From positions 1 to 46,708 of the forward strand of contig NZ_BOOJ01000004.1 of NCBI RefSeq assembly GCF_016863175.1: a stretch of 46,708 bases of DNA, written 5' to 3'. This DNA is from Paraplanobispora siamensis. Lineage in GTDB: Bacteria; Actinomycetota; Actinomycetes; Streptosporangiales; Streptosporangiaceae. The position numbers and the translations under genes were made by a program. The notes below the pieces were generated by a model. It was not told the DNA's origin and ran no database searches. It saw only the letters and a program-made list of their open reading frames with translations. Below are positions 36,097 to 44,021 of the stretch, one piece after another (the first letter of the stretch is position 1; the number at the start of each line of letters is the position of its first letter).

Positions 36097-37290
36097 CTAA
36101 CGGTCGGGGCCGTGGATGACGATCCACTTGTCGCCGCGCCGGAAGTAGAGCATCTCCGTGCTGGTGTAGAGGGTGGAGGAGGCCTTGTGGTCATCGCGGA
36201 TCCACAGCCTGCCGACCTGGGAGGTGGCGAGATCGAAGACCGCCATGGTCTTCCGTCCCCGCCTGTCGGTCTGGGTGATGGTGACGAGGCGGTCGGCCAC
36301 GAGTGAGTAGGAGTTGTCGCCCGGCAGGTCCACGGTCTGGCCGCCGTCGCGGCGGGTCGCCTGGTTGCCGGCGATGCACCAGGTCACGTCGCACTGCCCC
36401 CACGGGTGGGCGCTGAGCCGCTCCCCGGTGCTCAGGTTGAGCAGACTCGTCGCGCCCCTCATGGAACCGTCGGCGGGACGCCCCGCCCAGGGCCAGCGGA
36501 AGATATGCGACCCCTCCGTGCCCGGGACGGACGAGGGCTCGCCGCCCTGCAGCGGGACCTGACCGACACCGCCCGACTTGTTCGACGACCAGAAGATCTT
36601 GCCGTCCCCGACGGCCAGGCTGACGCCGTAGACGCTGTCCCCGTTCACCTCGTCCACATCCCGCTCGGCCGGGAACGAGGTCACCGCGCGGGGAGCGCCG
36701 CCGGTCACCGGGATCGTCATGATGCGGATGTCCCGGTCCGCGTGCTCGTACCAGGCGATCACGCCTTCACCCACCGCCGGTGAGTCCATCGGCGCGACGG
36801 GACGGCCGACGGTGGCCAGGCGCCGGAAGGCCTGCGGGTCCAGCCGGTAGGCCCACCATTCGGGCGCGGGATCGTAGCCCTTCTTCGACACGTATCCGAG
36901 CACGGTACGTGAGTCGATGAACGACTTCGGCGTGAAGGCCCTGCCGTCCGGGACCTTCCGGGGAACCTCCGCCATCACCGAGGGCATCACCTGTTGCAGC
37001 GGCGGCGCGATCTCCTCCACGGTCCGCGGTTCGTGAACGGGCGGCGTCCGCCCCGTCGTGACGGCGGGTTGCGGCGTGGCGGCGGGTTCCGGTCCGGAGG
37101 CCCGCCACACCGCGGCCGACGTCACCCCGGCCACGAGACAGGTGGCCACCGCGGCCGCCAGCACCAGGCCACGGCGCCTGCGCCGGGCCTGCCGTACGGT
37201 CACCTGGTGCAGCAGATCCGGCGGCGTGGCCGGGACGCGGGCCTCCGCGCGGGCGAACGTACGGCGCAGCACCTCTTCGACGTCGTTCAT
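36097..37290 (-). CDS. Membrane-anchored beta-propeller protein, putative anti-sigma partner, 397 aa
   Basis: A cytosolic N-terminal segment (MNDVEEVLRRTFARAEARVPATPPDLLHQVTVRQARRRRR), one TM (about 46-66), then a large extracytoplasmic part with repeated blades of the TolB/WD-like type (WWAYRLDPQAFRRLATVGRPVAP...; IMTIPVTGGAPRAVTSF...; KIFWSSNKSGGVGQVPLQGGEP). The start ATG overlaps the stop of the ECF sigma gene (ATGA), so the two are coupled. By position it is likely the regulator of that sigma factor, although no classic ZAS motif is seen. Confidence 0.8.
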   Translation of the reverse strand: MNDVEEVLRRTFARAEARVPATPPDLLHQVTVRQARRRRRGLVLAAAVATCLVAGVTSAAVWRASGPEPAATPQPAVTTGRTPPVHEPRTVEEIAPPLQQVMPSVMAEVPRKVPDGRAFTPKSFIDSRTVLGYVSKKGYDPAPEWWAYRLDPQAFRRLATVGRPVAPMDSPAVGEGVIAWYEHADRDIRIMTIPVTGGAPRAVTSFPAERDVDEVNGDSVYGVSLAVGDGKIFWSSNKSGGVGQVPLQGGEPSSVPGTEGSHIFRWPWAGRPADGSMRGATSLLNLSTGERLSAHPWGQCDVTWCIAGNQATRRDGGQTVDLPGDNSYSLVADRLVTITQTDRRGRKTMAVFDLATSQVGRLWIRDDHKASSTLYTSTEMLYFRRGDKWIVIHGPDR

Positions 37291-37766
37291 CGCAGGCTCC
37301 TCAGCGGGGTGACGGTGTCGCGCAGCTTGTCCAGGGCGCGGGACGCCTGACTCCGCACGGTCCCGGGGGAGATGCCGAGCATCTGGGCGATCTCGGCATC
37401 CGACCGGTCCTCGTAGTAACGCAGGACGAGTACGGCACGCTGACGCTTGGGGAGTCTGGCCAGCTCGTCCCAGAGGTCCAGTGGCGAGTCCGCCACCGGC
37501 TGCGGCCGTTCGGGCACCTCCGGAGCCAGGTGTTCGCGTTTGCGCCGCCTCCAGACGGAGATGTGCAGCCGGGTGATCGTGGTCTTCACGTAGCTCTCCG
37601 GGTCGTGCTTGCGCCGCACTCGCGGCCACGAGCCGCGCAGCCGTACCAACGCCTCCTGAACCAGGTCGGCGGCGTCGTGCGGATTGCCGGCGAGCATGTA
37701 GGCGTAGCAGAACAACGCGTCAGCCCGATTGGCGGCGAAGTCCGCGAATTCCGGTGCGTCATCCAC
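37287..37766 (-). CDS. SigE-family ECF RNA polymerase sigma factor, 159 aa
   Basis: Small extracytoplasmic-function sigma factor. Region 2 (FADFAANRADALFCYAYMLAGNPHDAADLVQEALVRL) and region 4 (LPKRQRAVLVLRYYEDRSDAEIAQMLGISPGTVRSQASRAL) are clear. It is of the short actinobacterial SigE-like class that is usually followed by a membrane partner gene, as here. An ECF-type promoter stands in front, consistent with autoregulation. Confidence 0.94.
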   Translation of the reverse strand: MDDAPEFADFAANRADALFCYAYMLAGNPHDAADLVQEALVRLRGSWPRVRRKHDPESYVKTTITRLHISVWRRRKREHLAPEVPERPQPVADSPLDLWDELARLPKRQRAVLVLRYYEDRSDAEIAQMLGISPGTVRSQASRALDKLRDTVTPLRSLR

Positions 37767-37796
37767 GGGTCGGAGTCCTCTCGCTCATCCCGGCTA

Positions 37797-37823
37797 AGAC
37801 GCATCGGGACCCCGGAATGTTGC
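37797..37823 (-). promoter_or_regulatory. ECF-type promoter of the sigma gene
   Basis: On the minus strand GCAAC (37823-37819), a 17-bp spacer and CGTCT (37801-37797) match the ECF pattern AAC...CGTC. The leader would be about 25 nt. Probably recognised by the sigma factor it precedes. Confidence 0.65.
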
Positions 37824-37911
37824 ATCATCCCGAAATATGCGAAGACGGCATTCGGATCTTCCGTGGGATGCCGGTGGTGGTGTCGTATTCCGTCGATGAC
37901 GGGGCTGTGGG

Positions 37912-39183
37912 TCAGTCAGGTCCGCACGCGGCGGCGCGGTCCAGGAGGAGGTCGCGTTCGGGGGCGTTGCGGGTGAGGGAGGCGGCGCGCCGGAACTCGT
38001 CGCGGGCCTCGTCGAGGCGGCCGAGTCTGGCCAGCAGGTCGCCGCGGACCGAGGGCAGGAGGTGATAGTCCTTGAGCGACGGTTCGGAGACGAGCGTGTC
38101 GACGAGTTCCAGCCCGCGTTCGGGGCCGTACGCCATGGCGAGCGCGACCGCGCGGTTGAGCTCCACGATCGGTGACGGGGCCACCCGCGCGAGCACCTCG
38201 TACAGGGCGCAGATGCGCGCCCAGTCGGTCTCCTCGGCGGTGGCGGCCTGCGCGTGGCAGATGGCGATCGCGGCCTGCAGCACGTACGGGCCGGGCGGGG
38301 CGCCGAGCTTCTCGGCGCGCAGCAGCGCCTCGACGCCGCGCATGATCAGCAGCCGGTCCCACAGGGCGCGGTTCTGGTCGAGGAGCTGGACGGGCTCGCC
38401 GGACGGGCCGGTGCGCGCCCGCGAGCGCGAGGCCTGGACCTCCATGAGCGCGACGAGCCCGTGGACCTCGGGCTCCTGCGGGGCCAGCTCGGCCAGGATG
38501 CGGCCCAGGCGCAGCGCCTCCTGGCACAGGTCCAGGCGCATCCACTCGGTGCCGGCGGTCGCGGCGTACCCCTCGTTGAAGATCAGATAGACGACCTCCA
38601 GGACCGAGGCCAGCCTTCCGGCGCGCTCGGCCCCCTCGGGCACCTCGAACGGCACGCCCGCCTCGGAGAGCGTGCGCTTGGCGCGGACGATCCGCTGCGC
38701 GACGGTCGCCTCCGAGACCAGGAACGCCCGTGCGATCTCCTCGGTCGTCAGGCCGCCGAGCATCCGCAGGGTGAGCGCGGCGCGCGCCTGCGGGGACAGG
38801 ATGGGGTGGCAGGCGGTGAACACCAGCCGGAGGATGTCGTCCTCGATGGGCTCGTCGTCGACGGCGTCGAGGACGGCGTCGAACTCCGGCGCCGGGTCCT
38901 CGGTCTCCAGGCCGTGCCCGATCTCCTCCAGCTTCTGTTCCAGCCGCTGCTGACGGCGTAGCCGGTCGACGGCCCGGCGCTTGGCGATGGCCATGAGCCA
39001 GGCGCCCGGGTTGTCCGGCACGCCCGACTCAGGCCACTGTTCGAGCGCCGCGACCAGCGCGTCCTGCGCGAGTTCCTCGGCGAGGCCGATGTCGTGCACC
39101 ATCCGTGCGAGACCGGCGATGATCCGGGCCGACTCGATCCGCCAGACCGCGTCGATCGCCCGATGGGTGTCAGAGGCCGTCAC
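37912..39183 (-). CDS. ECF42-type RNA polymerase sigma factor (DUF6596), 423 aa
   Basis: Long ECF sigma factor. Region 2 (ARMVHDIGLAEELAQDALVAALEQWPESGVPDNPGAWLMAIAKRRAVDRLR) and region 4 (LSPQARAALTLRMLGGLTTEEIARAFLVSEATVAQRI) are followed by a C-terminal extension of about 220 residues with helical TPR-like repeats, as in ECF42/SigI-like factors. The ECF42 class is normally linked to DGPF/YCII proteins, and one lies 144 bp upstream on the same strand. GTG start. The C-terminal domain is thought to control activity; no anti-sigma gene is expected. Confidence 0.93.
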   Translation of the reverse strand: MTASDTHRAIDAVWRIESARIIAGLARMVHDIGLAEELAQDALVAALEQWPESGVPDNPGAWLMAIAKRRAVDRLRRQQRLEQKLEEIGHGLETEDPAPEFDAVLDAVDDEPIEDDILRLVFTACHPILSPQARAALTLRMLGGLTTEEIARAFLVSEATVAQRIVRAKRTLSEAGVPFEVPEGAERAGRLASVLEVVYLIFNEGYAATAGTEWMRLDLCQEALRLGRILAELAPQEPEVHGLVALMEVQASRSRARTGPSGEPVQLLDQNRALWDRLLIMRGVEALLRAEKLGAPPGPYVLQAAIAICHAQAATAEETDWARICALYEVLARVAPSPIVELNRAVALAMAYGPERGLELVDTLVSEPSLKDYHLLPSVRGDLLARLGRLDEARDEFRRAASLTRNAPERDLLLDRAAACGPD

Positions 39184-39327
39184 GCGGACGATCAGAGCAC
39201 CCGCACCGCCTCCCGCGCAAGCCGGACGGGCCCCCGGGCGGGATGATCCGCCTGGTCGGGAGCCCGTCGCCGTTCATCGGGCGCGCGGTCCGTCACGGTT
39301 CACCGTGCACACGGTCGCCATGGCCGG

Positions 39328-39681
39328 TCACTGGCCGGGGAACGCGTCCCCGGGGCCGAACACCTGCTGGATCACACCCTCGCCGTCACCGACGATCTTC
39401 CAGAAGCGCTTGGACAGCTCGATCGCCTCCTCCTTGGTACGCGTCTCGATGAGCGCGAATCCGACGACGACCTCCTTGGCCTCGGTGTACGGGCCGTCGG
39501 TCACAGTGATCTTCCCGCCCGAGGACGTGATGCGGGTGGCCCGCGGGTCCAGCCCGCCGGTGGCCAGCAGCACCCCCGCCTTGCTCATCTCCTCGATGAA
39601 CTCGGCCATCTGGGCCATCATCGCCTCGTCCGGGGGGTTGCCCGCAGAGCCGTCGTCCGTGGTCATCATGAGGAACCGCAT
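39328..39681 (-). CDS. YCII/DGPF-domain protein, 117 aa
   Basis: Small ferredoxin-like-fold protein with the DGPY motif (VTDGPYTEAKEVVVGFALIE) and the N-terminal MRFLMMT strand. Such DGPF proteins are the usual genomic partners and targets of ECF42 sigma factors; their biochemistry is unclear. ATG 39681 follows GGAG. It is the first gene of the ECF42 transcription unit. Confidence 0.92.
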   Translation of the reverse strand: MRFLMMTTDDGSAGNPPDEAMMAQMAEFIEEMSKAGVLLATGGLDPRATRITSSGGKITVTDGPYTEAKEVVVGFALIETRTKEEAIELSKRFWKIVGDGEGVIQQVFGPGDAFPGQ

Positions 39682-39732
39682 CGGGGTCTCCTTCCGTCGC
39701 CTGCCGGGTCTCTCCCGGCCTCTGCTGACGCG

Positions 39733-39758
39733 TCGAACGGAGGGACGTCCGATCGACA
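39733..39758 (-). promoter_or_regulatory. Candidate ECF42 promoter
   Basis: On the minus strand TGTCGA (39758-39753), a 17-bp spacer, then CGACGC (from 39735). ECF42 promoters are reported to carry TGTCGA at -35, as I recall. It lies about 55 nt before the YCII gene. Confidence 0.55.
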
Positions 39759-39801
39759 CGGGTCACGGAATTTTTTCTCAGAACTTTCGGAGGACTCTCA
39801 T

Positions 39802-41844
39802 TCACCGGGCCCGGTGGACCGTGAAGTCGTCGAAGGACACCGTGAGCGGCCCTCCTCCGCTCGGCTTCACCTGCGCGACCAGCCCGGACTGGGCGGTGGA
39901 GGACGCCTGCAGCCCCTGGGAGTCGGTGGCGTCGATCACCTGGGTGCCGTCGACCCAGAAGGTGAGGCGGGTGCCGGTGCCGCTCGGACGGCAGGCGGCC
40001 TGCAGCCGTACCGGCCGGTCGGCGGAGGGGGCGGTGGCCCGTCCGGACCCGAACTCCTGGTGGGTCCCCTGGATGTTCCTGCTGACGCGGGCGGTGCCGT
40101 CGAGGCCGAGCAGGAACATGTATCCCTGGGCGATGTCCTCGTCCCACCGGCACAGCAGGCCGAACTCGCCGGGCCCGACGGAGTCCGCCCTCATCTGGGC
40201 GGTCACGCCGATCAGCACGTCGGGTGCGGCGGCCGAGGCCGTGCCCGCATCCTTGGGCGGGACCGGCGACAGGGCCGGGCTGACCGGATAGGACTGATCG
40301 GCGCGCAGTGAGTAGACGCCGCGTTCGATCTCGTGGCCCCGGTAGGTGCGCTCGCTCTCCGAGCCGTCGGGGTTGAAGGTGTAGCCGTCCCAGCCCTTGC
40401 GTTCGCTGAAGTCGTCGGAGAACAGCAGCTCGCCTCCCGCCTCGGCGACCGGATCGGCGGAGCCGGGCCGCAGCAGGATGACCGCGGCCGTGACGGCCAG
40501 CGCCACCAGAACGCTGAGCGCTCCCCAGAGCCACCTCCGCCGGGACGCCCCGCCCGGCCGCTCTGCGCGCCCGGCCTCGAACCGGCGGGTGGCATCCGTC
40601 CCCGGGATGGTGGCGGGCGGTACGGCGGTGGCCCCGGCCGGTGGCCCGCCCACCGGAAGCGTGGGAGCCGGTACGGCCGACGCCCCTTCCACGGGGAGAG
40701 TCGAAGCGGGTGCGCCCGATGCCCCTTCCACGGGGAGCGTGGGAGCCGGTACGGCCGACGCCCCTTCCACCGGGAGAGTCGAAGCCGGTACGGCGGCCGC
40801 CCCGGCCGGGGCCCCTTCCGCCCGGGGAGCCGGGAACGGCGCGCCCCCCGCGGCGGGAGCCGGGGCCGACGCCGCGGAGGGCCTGGTCAGCGCCTCGCGC
40901 CCCGTCACGGCGGGCGAAGTCCCGGGCCCTGTCCCGGACGCCTCCCGGCCCGCCCCGGACGTCTCGCGCCCAGGCCCGGGCGTTCCTCCCGCCCCGGAGG
41001 GGGACGTCTCCCGTCCGGTCCCGAGAGTGGTCCCGTCGCCCGTGCCGTCGTCTCCGATCAGGCGCAGCAGCACCTCCCGGGCGGACGGGCGCCGGTCGGG
41101 GTCCTTGGCCAGGCAGGCCTCCACCACCTCGGCCAGGTCGCCGGGCAGCGCCGGGAGATCGGGCTCGGCGTGCAGGATCCGGTACATGATCGCCGGAACG
41201 GTGTCCTGCCCGAAGGGCGGGCGGCCACCCGCCGCGTAGGCCATCGTGGCGGCCCAGCTGAACATGTCGGAGGCGAACCCGACGCGGGAGCCGGACACCT
41301 GCTCGGGCGACATGTACGCGACCGTGCCGATGATGTTGCCGGTCGTGGTGGTGGCGGTGTCCAGCAGCCGGGCGATCCCGAAGTCGATCACCCGGGCCCC
41401 GTCCGGGCCGAGCAGGACGTTGGGCGGCTTGAAGTCCCGGTGCACGATCCCCGCCTGGTGGATCGCGGCCAGCGCGGTGACGGTGCCGATCGCCAGGCGT
41501 CGCAGCGTGCCTCCCGCCCGCGGTCCGCCGGTGGCGACGGCGGACCGCAGGGAGGGTCCCTCGACGTACTCGCTGACGATGTAGGGCCGATCGCTCTCGA
41601 GGTCGGTGTCCAGGACCTCCGCCACGCAGAACGAGGACACCTGGCGGATCAACGAGGCCTCGCTGGCGAAGTAGCGCCGCCGTACCGGATCGGAGCTCGA
41701 CGCGGCGTTCAGGGTCTTGACCGCCACCCGCAGACCGGCGGGATCCTCGGCGAGGTAGACCGTCCCCTGCCCACCCTCGCCCAGACGGCCCAGTAACCGG
41801 TAGCCGCCCACCCGGTCCGGATCTCGTGGCTGCAGAGGCTCCAT
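39802..41844 (-). CDS. Transmembrane Ser/Thr protein kinase with extracellular lectin-like domain, 680 aa
   Basis: PknB-type kinase. Residues about 15-265 form the catalytic domain, with Gly loop LGEGGQGTVY, Lys43, HRDFKPPN (D137) and the Mg site DFG (154-156). A Pro/Ala/Thr-rich juxtamembrane linker follows (about 270-430), with four 13-residue repeats of the VPAPTLPVEGASA type. A TM segment (LWGALSVLVALAVTAAVILL) leads to an extracellular domain of about 200 residues with the concanavalin/LamG-like sheet pattern of DUF1080-like domains (ELLFSDDFSERKGWDGYTFN...LTFWVDGTQVID...). It probably senses a cell-wall or extracellular ligand. GGGAG precedes the ATG. Confidence 0.93.
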   Translation of the reverse strand: MEPLQPRDPDRVGGYRLLGRLGEGGQGTVYLAEDPAGLRVAVKTLNAASSSDPVRRRYFASEASLIRQVSSFCVAEVLDTDLESDRPYIVSEYVEGPSLRSAVATGGPRAGGTLRRLAIGTVTALAAIHQAGIVHRDFKPPNVLLGPDGARVIDFGIARLLDTATTTTGNIIGTVAYMSPEQVSGSRVGFASDMFSWAATMAYAAGGRPPFGQDTVPAIMYRILHAEPDLPALPGDLAEVVEACLAKDPDRRPSAREVLLRLIGDDGTGDGTTLGTGRETSPSGAGGTPGPGRETSGAGREASGTGPGTSPAVTGREALTRPSAASAPAPAAGGAPFPAPRAEGAPAGAAAVPASTLPVEGASAVPAPTLPVEGASGAPASTLPVEGASAVPAPTLPVGGPPAGATAVPPATIPGTDATRRFEAGRAERPGGASRRRWLWGALSVLVALAVTAAVILLRPGSADPVAEAGGELLFSDDFSERKGWDGYTFNPDGSESERTYRGHEIERGVYSLRADQSYPVSPALSPVPPKDAGTASAAAPDVLIGVTAQMRADSVGPGEFGLLCRWDEDIAQGYMFLLGLDGTARVSRNIQGTHQEFGSGRATAPSADRPVRLQAACRPSGTGTRLTFWVDGTQVIDATDSQGLQASSTAQSGLVAQVKPSGGGPLTVSFDDFTVHRAR
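40660..40795. repeat. 39-bp tandem repeats in the kinase linker
   Basis: GCCCCTTCCAC recurs at 40682, 40721 and 40760, exactly 39 bp apart, encoding 13-residue repeats in frame. Alternate units resemble each other more, suggesting a 78-bp duplication. Confidence 0.85.
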
Positions 41845-41974
41845 CGTGCTCCCGTCGGTCCCGTGGAGCGGCCGTGCGAACGCTCCATCACGAAGCGTTG
41901 CAGGAAACGGTCTCTGCGGGAAGCGGAGGGAGGCGGGAAGCGGACCGGCCCCGCCGGGTCTGCGGCCGTCAGTT

Positions 41975-42052
41975 CCGCCGGCCGTACGGCTGTAGCCCCG
42001 CCGGCCGTACGGATGTCAGGGCTGTACGGATGTCAGCCTCGCCGGCCGTACG
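41975..42052. repeat. CCGTACGG-containing repeats between STAS and kinase genes
   Basis: CCGCCGGCCGTACGG occurs at 41975-41989 and 41998-42012. CTGTACGGATGTCAG follows at 42022-42036, and CGCCGGCCGTACG at 42040-42052. They lie just after the STAS stop and could act in termination or control. Confidence 0.7.
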
Positions 42053-42063
42053 TGACGGGCCGC

Positions 42064-42423
42064 TCAGGCGGCGACGTGCTCGACGGCCTCGTGAAGGCTG
42101 CTGCAGGTCTCGAAGTGGCGGTCGAGGCTGGTGATCGCCAGCAGGCGGCTGATCATTCCCGAGCTCACCACGAGGATGAGACGACCCTGGACGTCCCTCG
42201 TCCCGGAGAGGGCGCCCACCAGCGCGCCCAGGCCCACCGAGTCGCAGAACGGCACGTGGGTCAGGTCCAGCACAAGGCAGGGGTGGTCCGAACCCTCCAG
42301 GATCCGGTCGATCTCGGCGGTGAGCCGGGGGGCGACCATCATGTCCAGCTCCCCCTCGGCTCGTACCACCGTACAGGGGCCGTCCTGCCATGTCTGGATG
42401 TCGAATGCCGGAACCACGATCAT
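42064..42423 (-). CDS. STAS-domain anti-sigma factor antagonist, about 119 aa
   Basis: SpoIIAA/RsbV-like switch protein. The STAS fold has the phosphorylatable serine S62 in FCDSVGLGALVGAL. It would bind an anti-sigma kinase when unphosphorylated. GGAGG overlaps the first codons, so the start may be ATG 42423 or a GTG a few codons later. It lies between LCP and a Ser/Thr kinase on the same strand; no cognate RsbW-like kinase is in the window. Confidence 0.9.
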   Translation of the reverse strand: MIVVPAFDIQTWQDGPCTVVRAEGELDMMVAPRLTAEIDRILEGSDHPCLVLDLTHVPFCDSVGLGALVGALSGTRDVQGRLILVVSSGMISRLLAITSLDRHFETCSSLHEAVEHVAA

Positions 42424-42475
42424 CACCTCCGCACTTTTCCATCTGCCCGGAGGGCCGCAGGTTATGCAATCTGAA

Positions 42476-43969
42476 TCATTTTTTGCAGATGTTCTGGGTG
42501 GCGGTCCTGGCCGTCGGCGAGGCGGTCGGGGAGGGCGCCGGGGTGGCCTGCCCCGCGGCCTCGTCGACCGTGACCTTCTTGACCCCGGAGTACTCCTGGC
42601 CTGCGATGACCTCGATCTTGTCGCCGAGATCGTCGATCAGGCGGAGGTCGGCGTCGGGCAGGGCGGCGGCCAGGGTCCTGGCGGAGTCCTCGCGGCCGGG
42701 GCCGTACCGGATGACCGTCCGCTTGTGGTCCCTGCGCTGGGTGTCCCCGGCGGCCTCGGGGACGAGGAAGCCGGCCTTCAGCAGGTCGTTCCTGGTGCGC
42801 GCGCCGAGTCCGGTGATCAGGGTGCCGTTGAGCACCTTGACGGCGATCCGCGAGGGCGGCACGGTCAGCGGGGTGGCCGAGGGGGTCGGCTTCGGAGTGG
42901 CCGTCGCCTTGGGCTTGGCGGGCTCGGTCAGGGCCTCGTCCGCGGCGATCCTGCGGAACAGCTCCCGGGCGGCGGCCTTGTCCCACAGGACGGCGGACTC
43001 GCCGGTGGGCGTCCGGTAGTCGACGTCGGCGATCGGGACGGTGGCGAAGGCCACGTCGTCGGTGGAGACCGCCTTGAGCTGGTCGGCCAGGCCGAGCAGG
43101 TTCTTGCGGAGCGCGTCGTCCACCCGCAGCGTGCCGAGGGTGGTGTCGACGAACCGGGCGAGCTTGACGGGATTGGTCAGGGTGTCGCCGCTCAGCGCCT
43201 GGCTGAGCAGGGCGGAGATGACCTGCTGCTGGCGGTCGATGCGGTCGAGGTCGGAGCGGGCGGTGGCGCGCGTGCGGGCGTAGGCCAGGGCCTTGACGCC
43301 GTTGAGCGAGTAGGTGCCCGGCTGCAGCGACAGGGCGGTCTTCGGGTCGTTGATCGCGACCGGGGTGCAGACCGAGACGCCGCCGAGCGCGTCGACCACG
43401 TTGATGAAGCCCAGGACGTTGACCTCGACGTAGTGGTGGATCGTCAGCCCCGTGGCGCTCTGCACCGTGCGCGTGGCGAGTTTGGGGCCGCCGAGCTGGT
43501 ACGCGGAGTTGATCTTGTGTTCGCCCTTGCCGGGGATCGTCGTCCAGGTGTCGCGGGGCAGGCTGACCACGGTGACCTTGCGGTGGTCCTCCGACAGGTG
43601 GATCACCATCATGGTGTCGGTCCGCTCGCCGGTCTCGCGGCCGAGCTTGAGCTGGTTCTGCTGCTTGCGGGTGAGGTCGTCACGCTTGTCCACGCCGACG
43701 AGCAGGATGTTCATCGCGCCGGTGGACTGCGCCCCGGGCACGCCCGCGTCGACGGAGCGGATCTTGCTCGCCGCGTAGTTGGGCAGCGACCAGGCGGCGC
43801 CCGAGCCGGCCAGGACCACGGCGGAGAGCGCGCCCGCGATGATCAGGTTGCGTCGCCGGGCGCGGGGGTTCCTCAGGGGTCTGCGAGCGCGCCGGGGAGC
43901 CACCCGGACGTTGCCGTAGGCGTCGCCGCCCACATGCACACCCGAGTCCTCGTCTTCCCGGTCGCGCAT
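42476..43969 (-). CDS. LytR-CpsA-Psr (LCP) protein with LytR_C domain, 497 aa
   Basis: Extracytoplasmic enzyme that attaches lipid-linked polymer (teichoic acid, arabinogalactan or capsule) to peptidoglycan. A cytoplasmic Arg-rich N-terminus leads to one TM (about 42-62), then the LCP domain (about 85-260) with TDTMMVIHLS, VSLPRDTWTTIPG, NVVDALGGVSV and LAYARTRATARSDLDRIDRQQQVI, carrying the conserved Arg/Asp residues. A LytR_C domain follows (about 355-450) and a Pro/Ser/Thr tail. The start is ATG 43969. It is divergent from the GT2 gene. Confidence 0.95.
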   Translation of the reverse strand: MRDREDEDSGVHVGGDAYGNVRVAPRRARRPLRNPRARRRNLIIAGALSAVVLAGSGAAWSLPNYAASKIRSVDAGVPGAQSTGAMNILLVGVDKRDDLTRKQQNQLKLGRETGERTDTMMVIHLSEDHRKVTVVSLPRDTWTTIPGKGEHKINSAYQLGGPKLATRTVQSATGLTIHHYVEVNVLGFINVVDALGGVSVCTPVAINDPKTALSLQPGTYSLNGVKALAYARTRATARSDLDRIDRQQQVISALLSQALSGDTLTNPVKLARFVDTTLGTLRVDDALRKNLLGLADQLKAVSTDDVAFATVPIADVDYRTPTGESAVLWDKAAARELFRRIAADEALTEPAKPKATATPKPTPSATPLTVPPSRIAVKVLNGTLITGLGARTRNDLLKAGFLVPEAAGDTQRRDHKRTVIRYGPGREDSARTLAAALPDADLRLIDDLGDKIEVIAGQEYSGVKKVTVDEAAGQATPAPSPTASPTARTATQNICKK

Positions 43970-44021
43970 CAGCCCCCCTAGGCTCCATCTGGGTCGATGA
44001 GGTACCCGTTCGTACAGTAGC

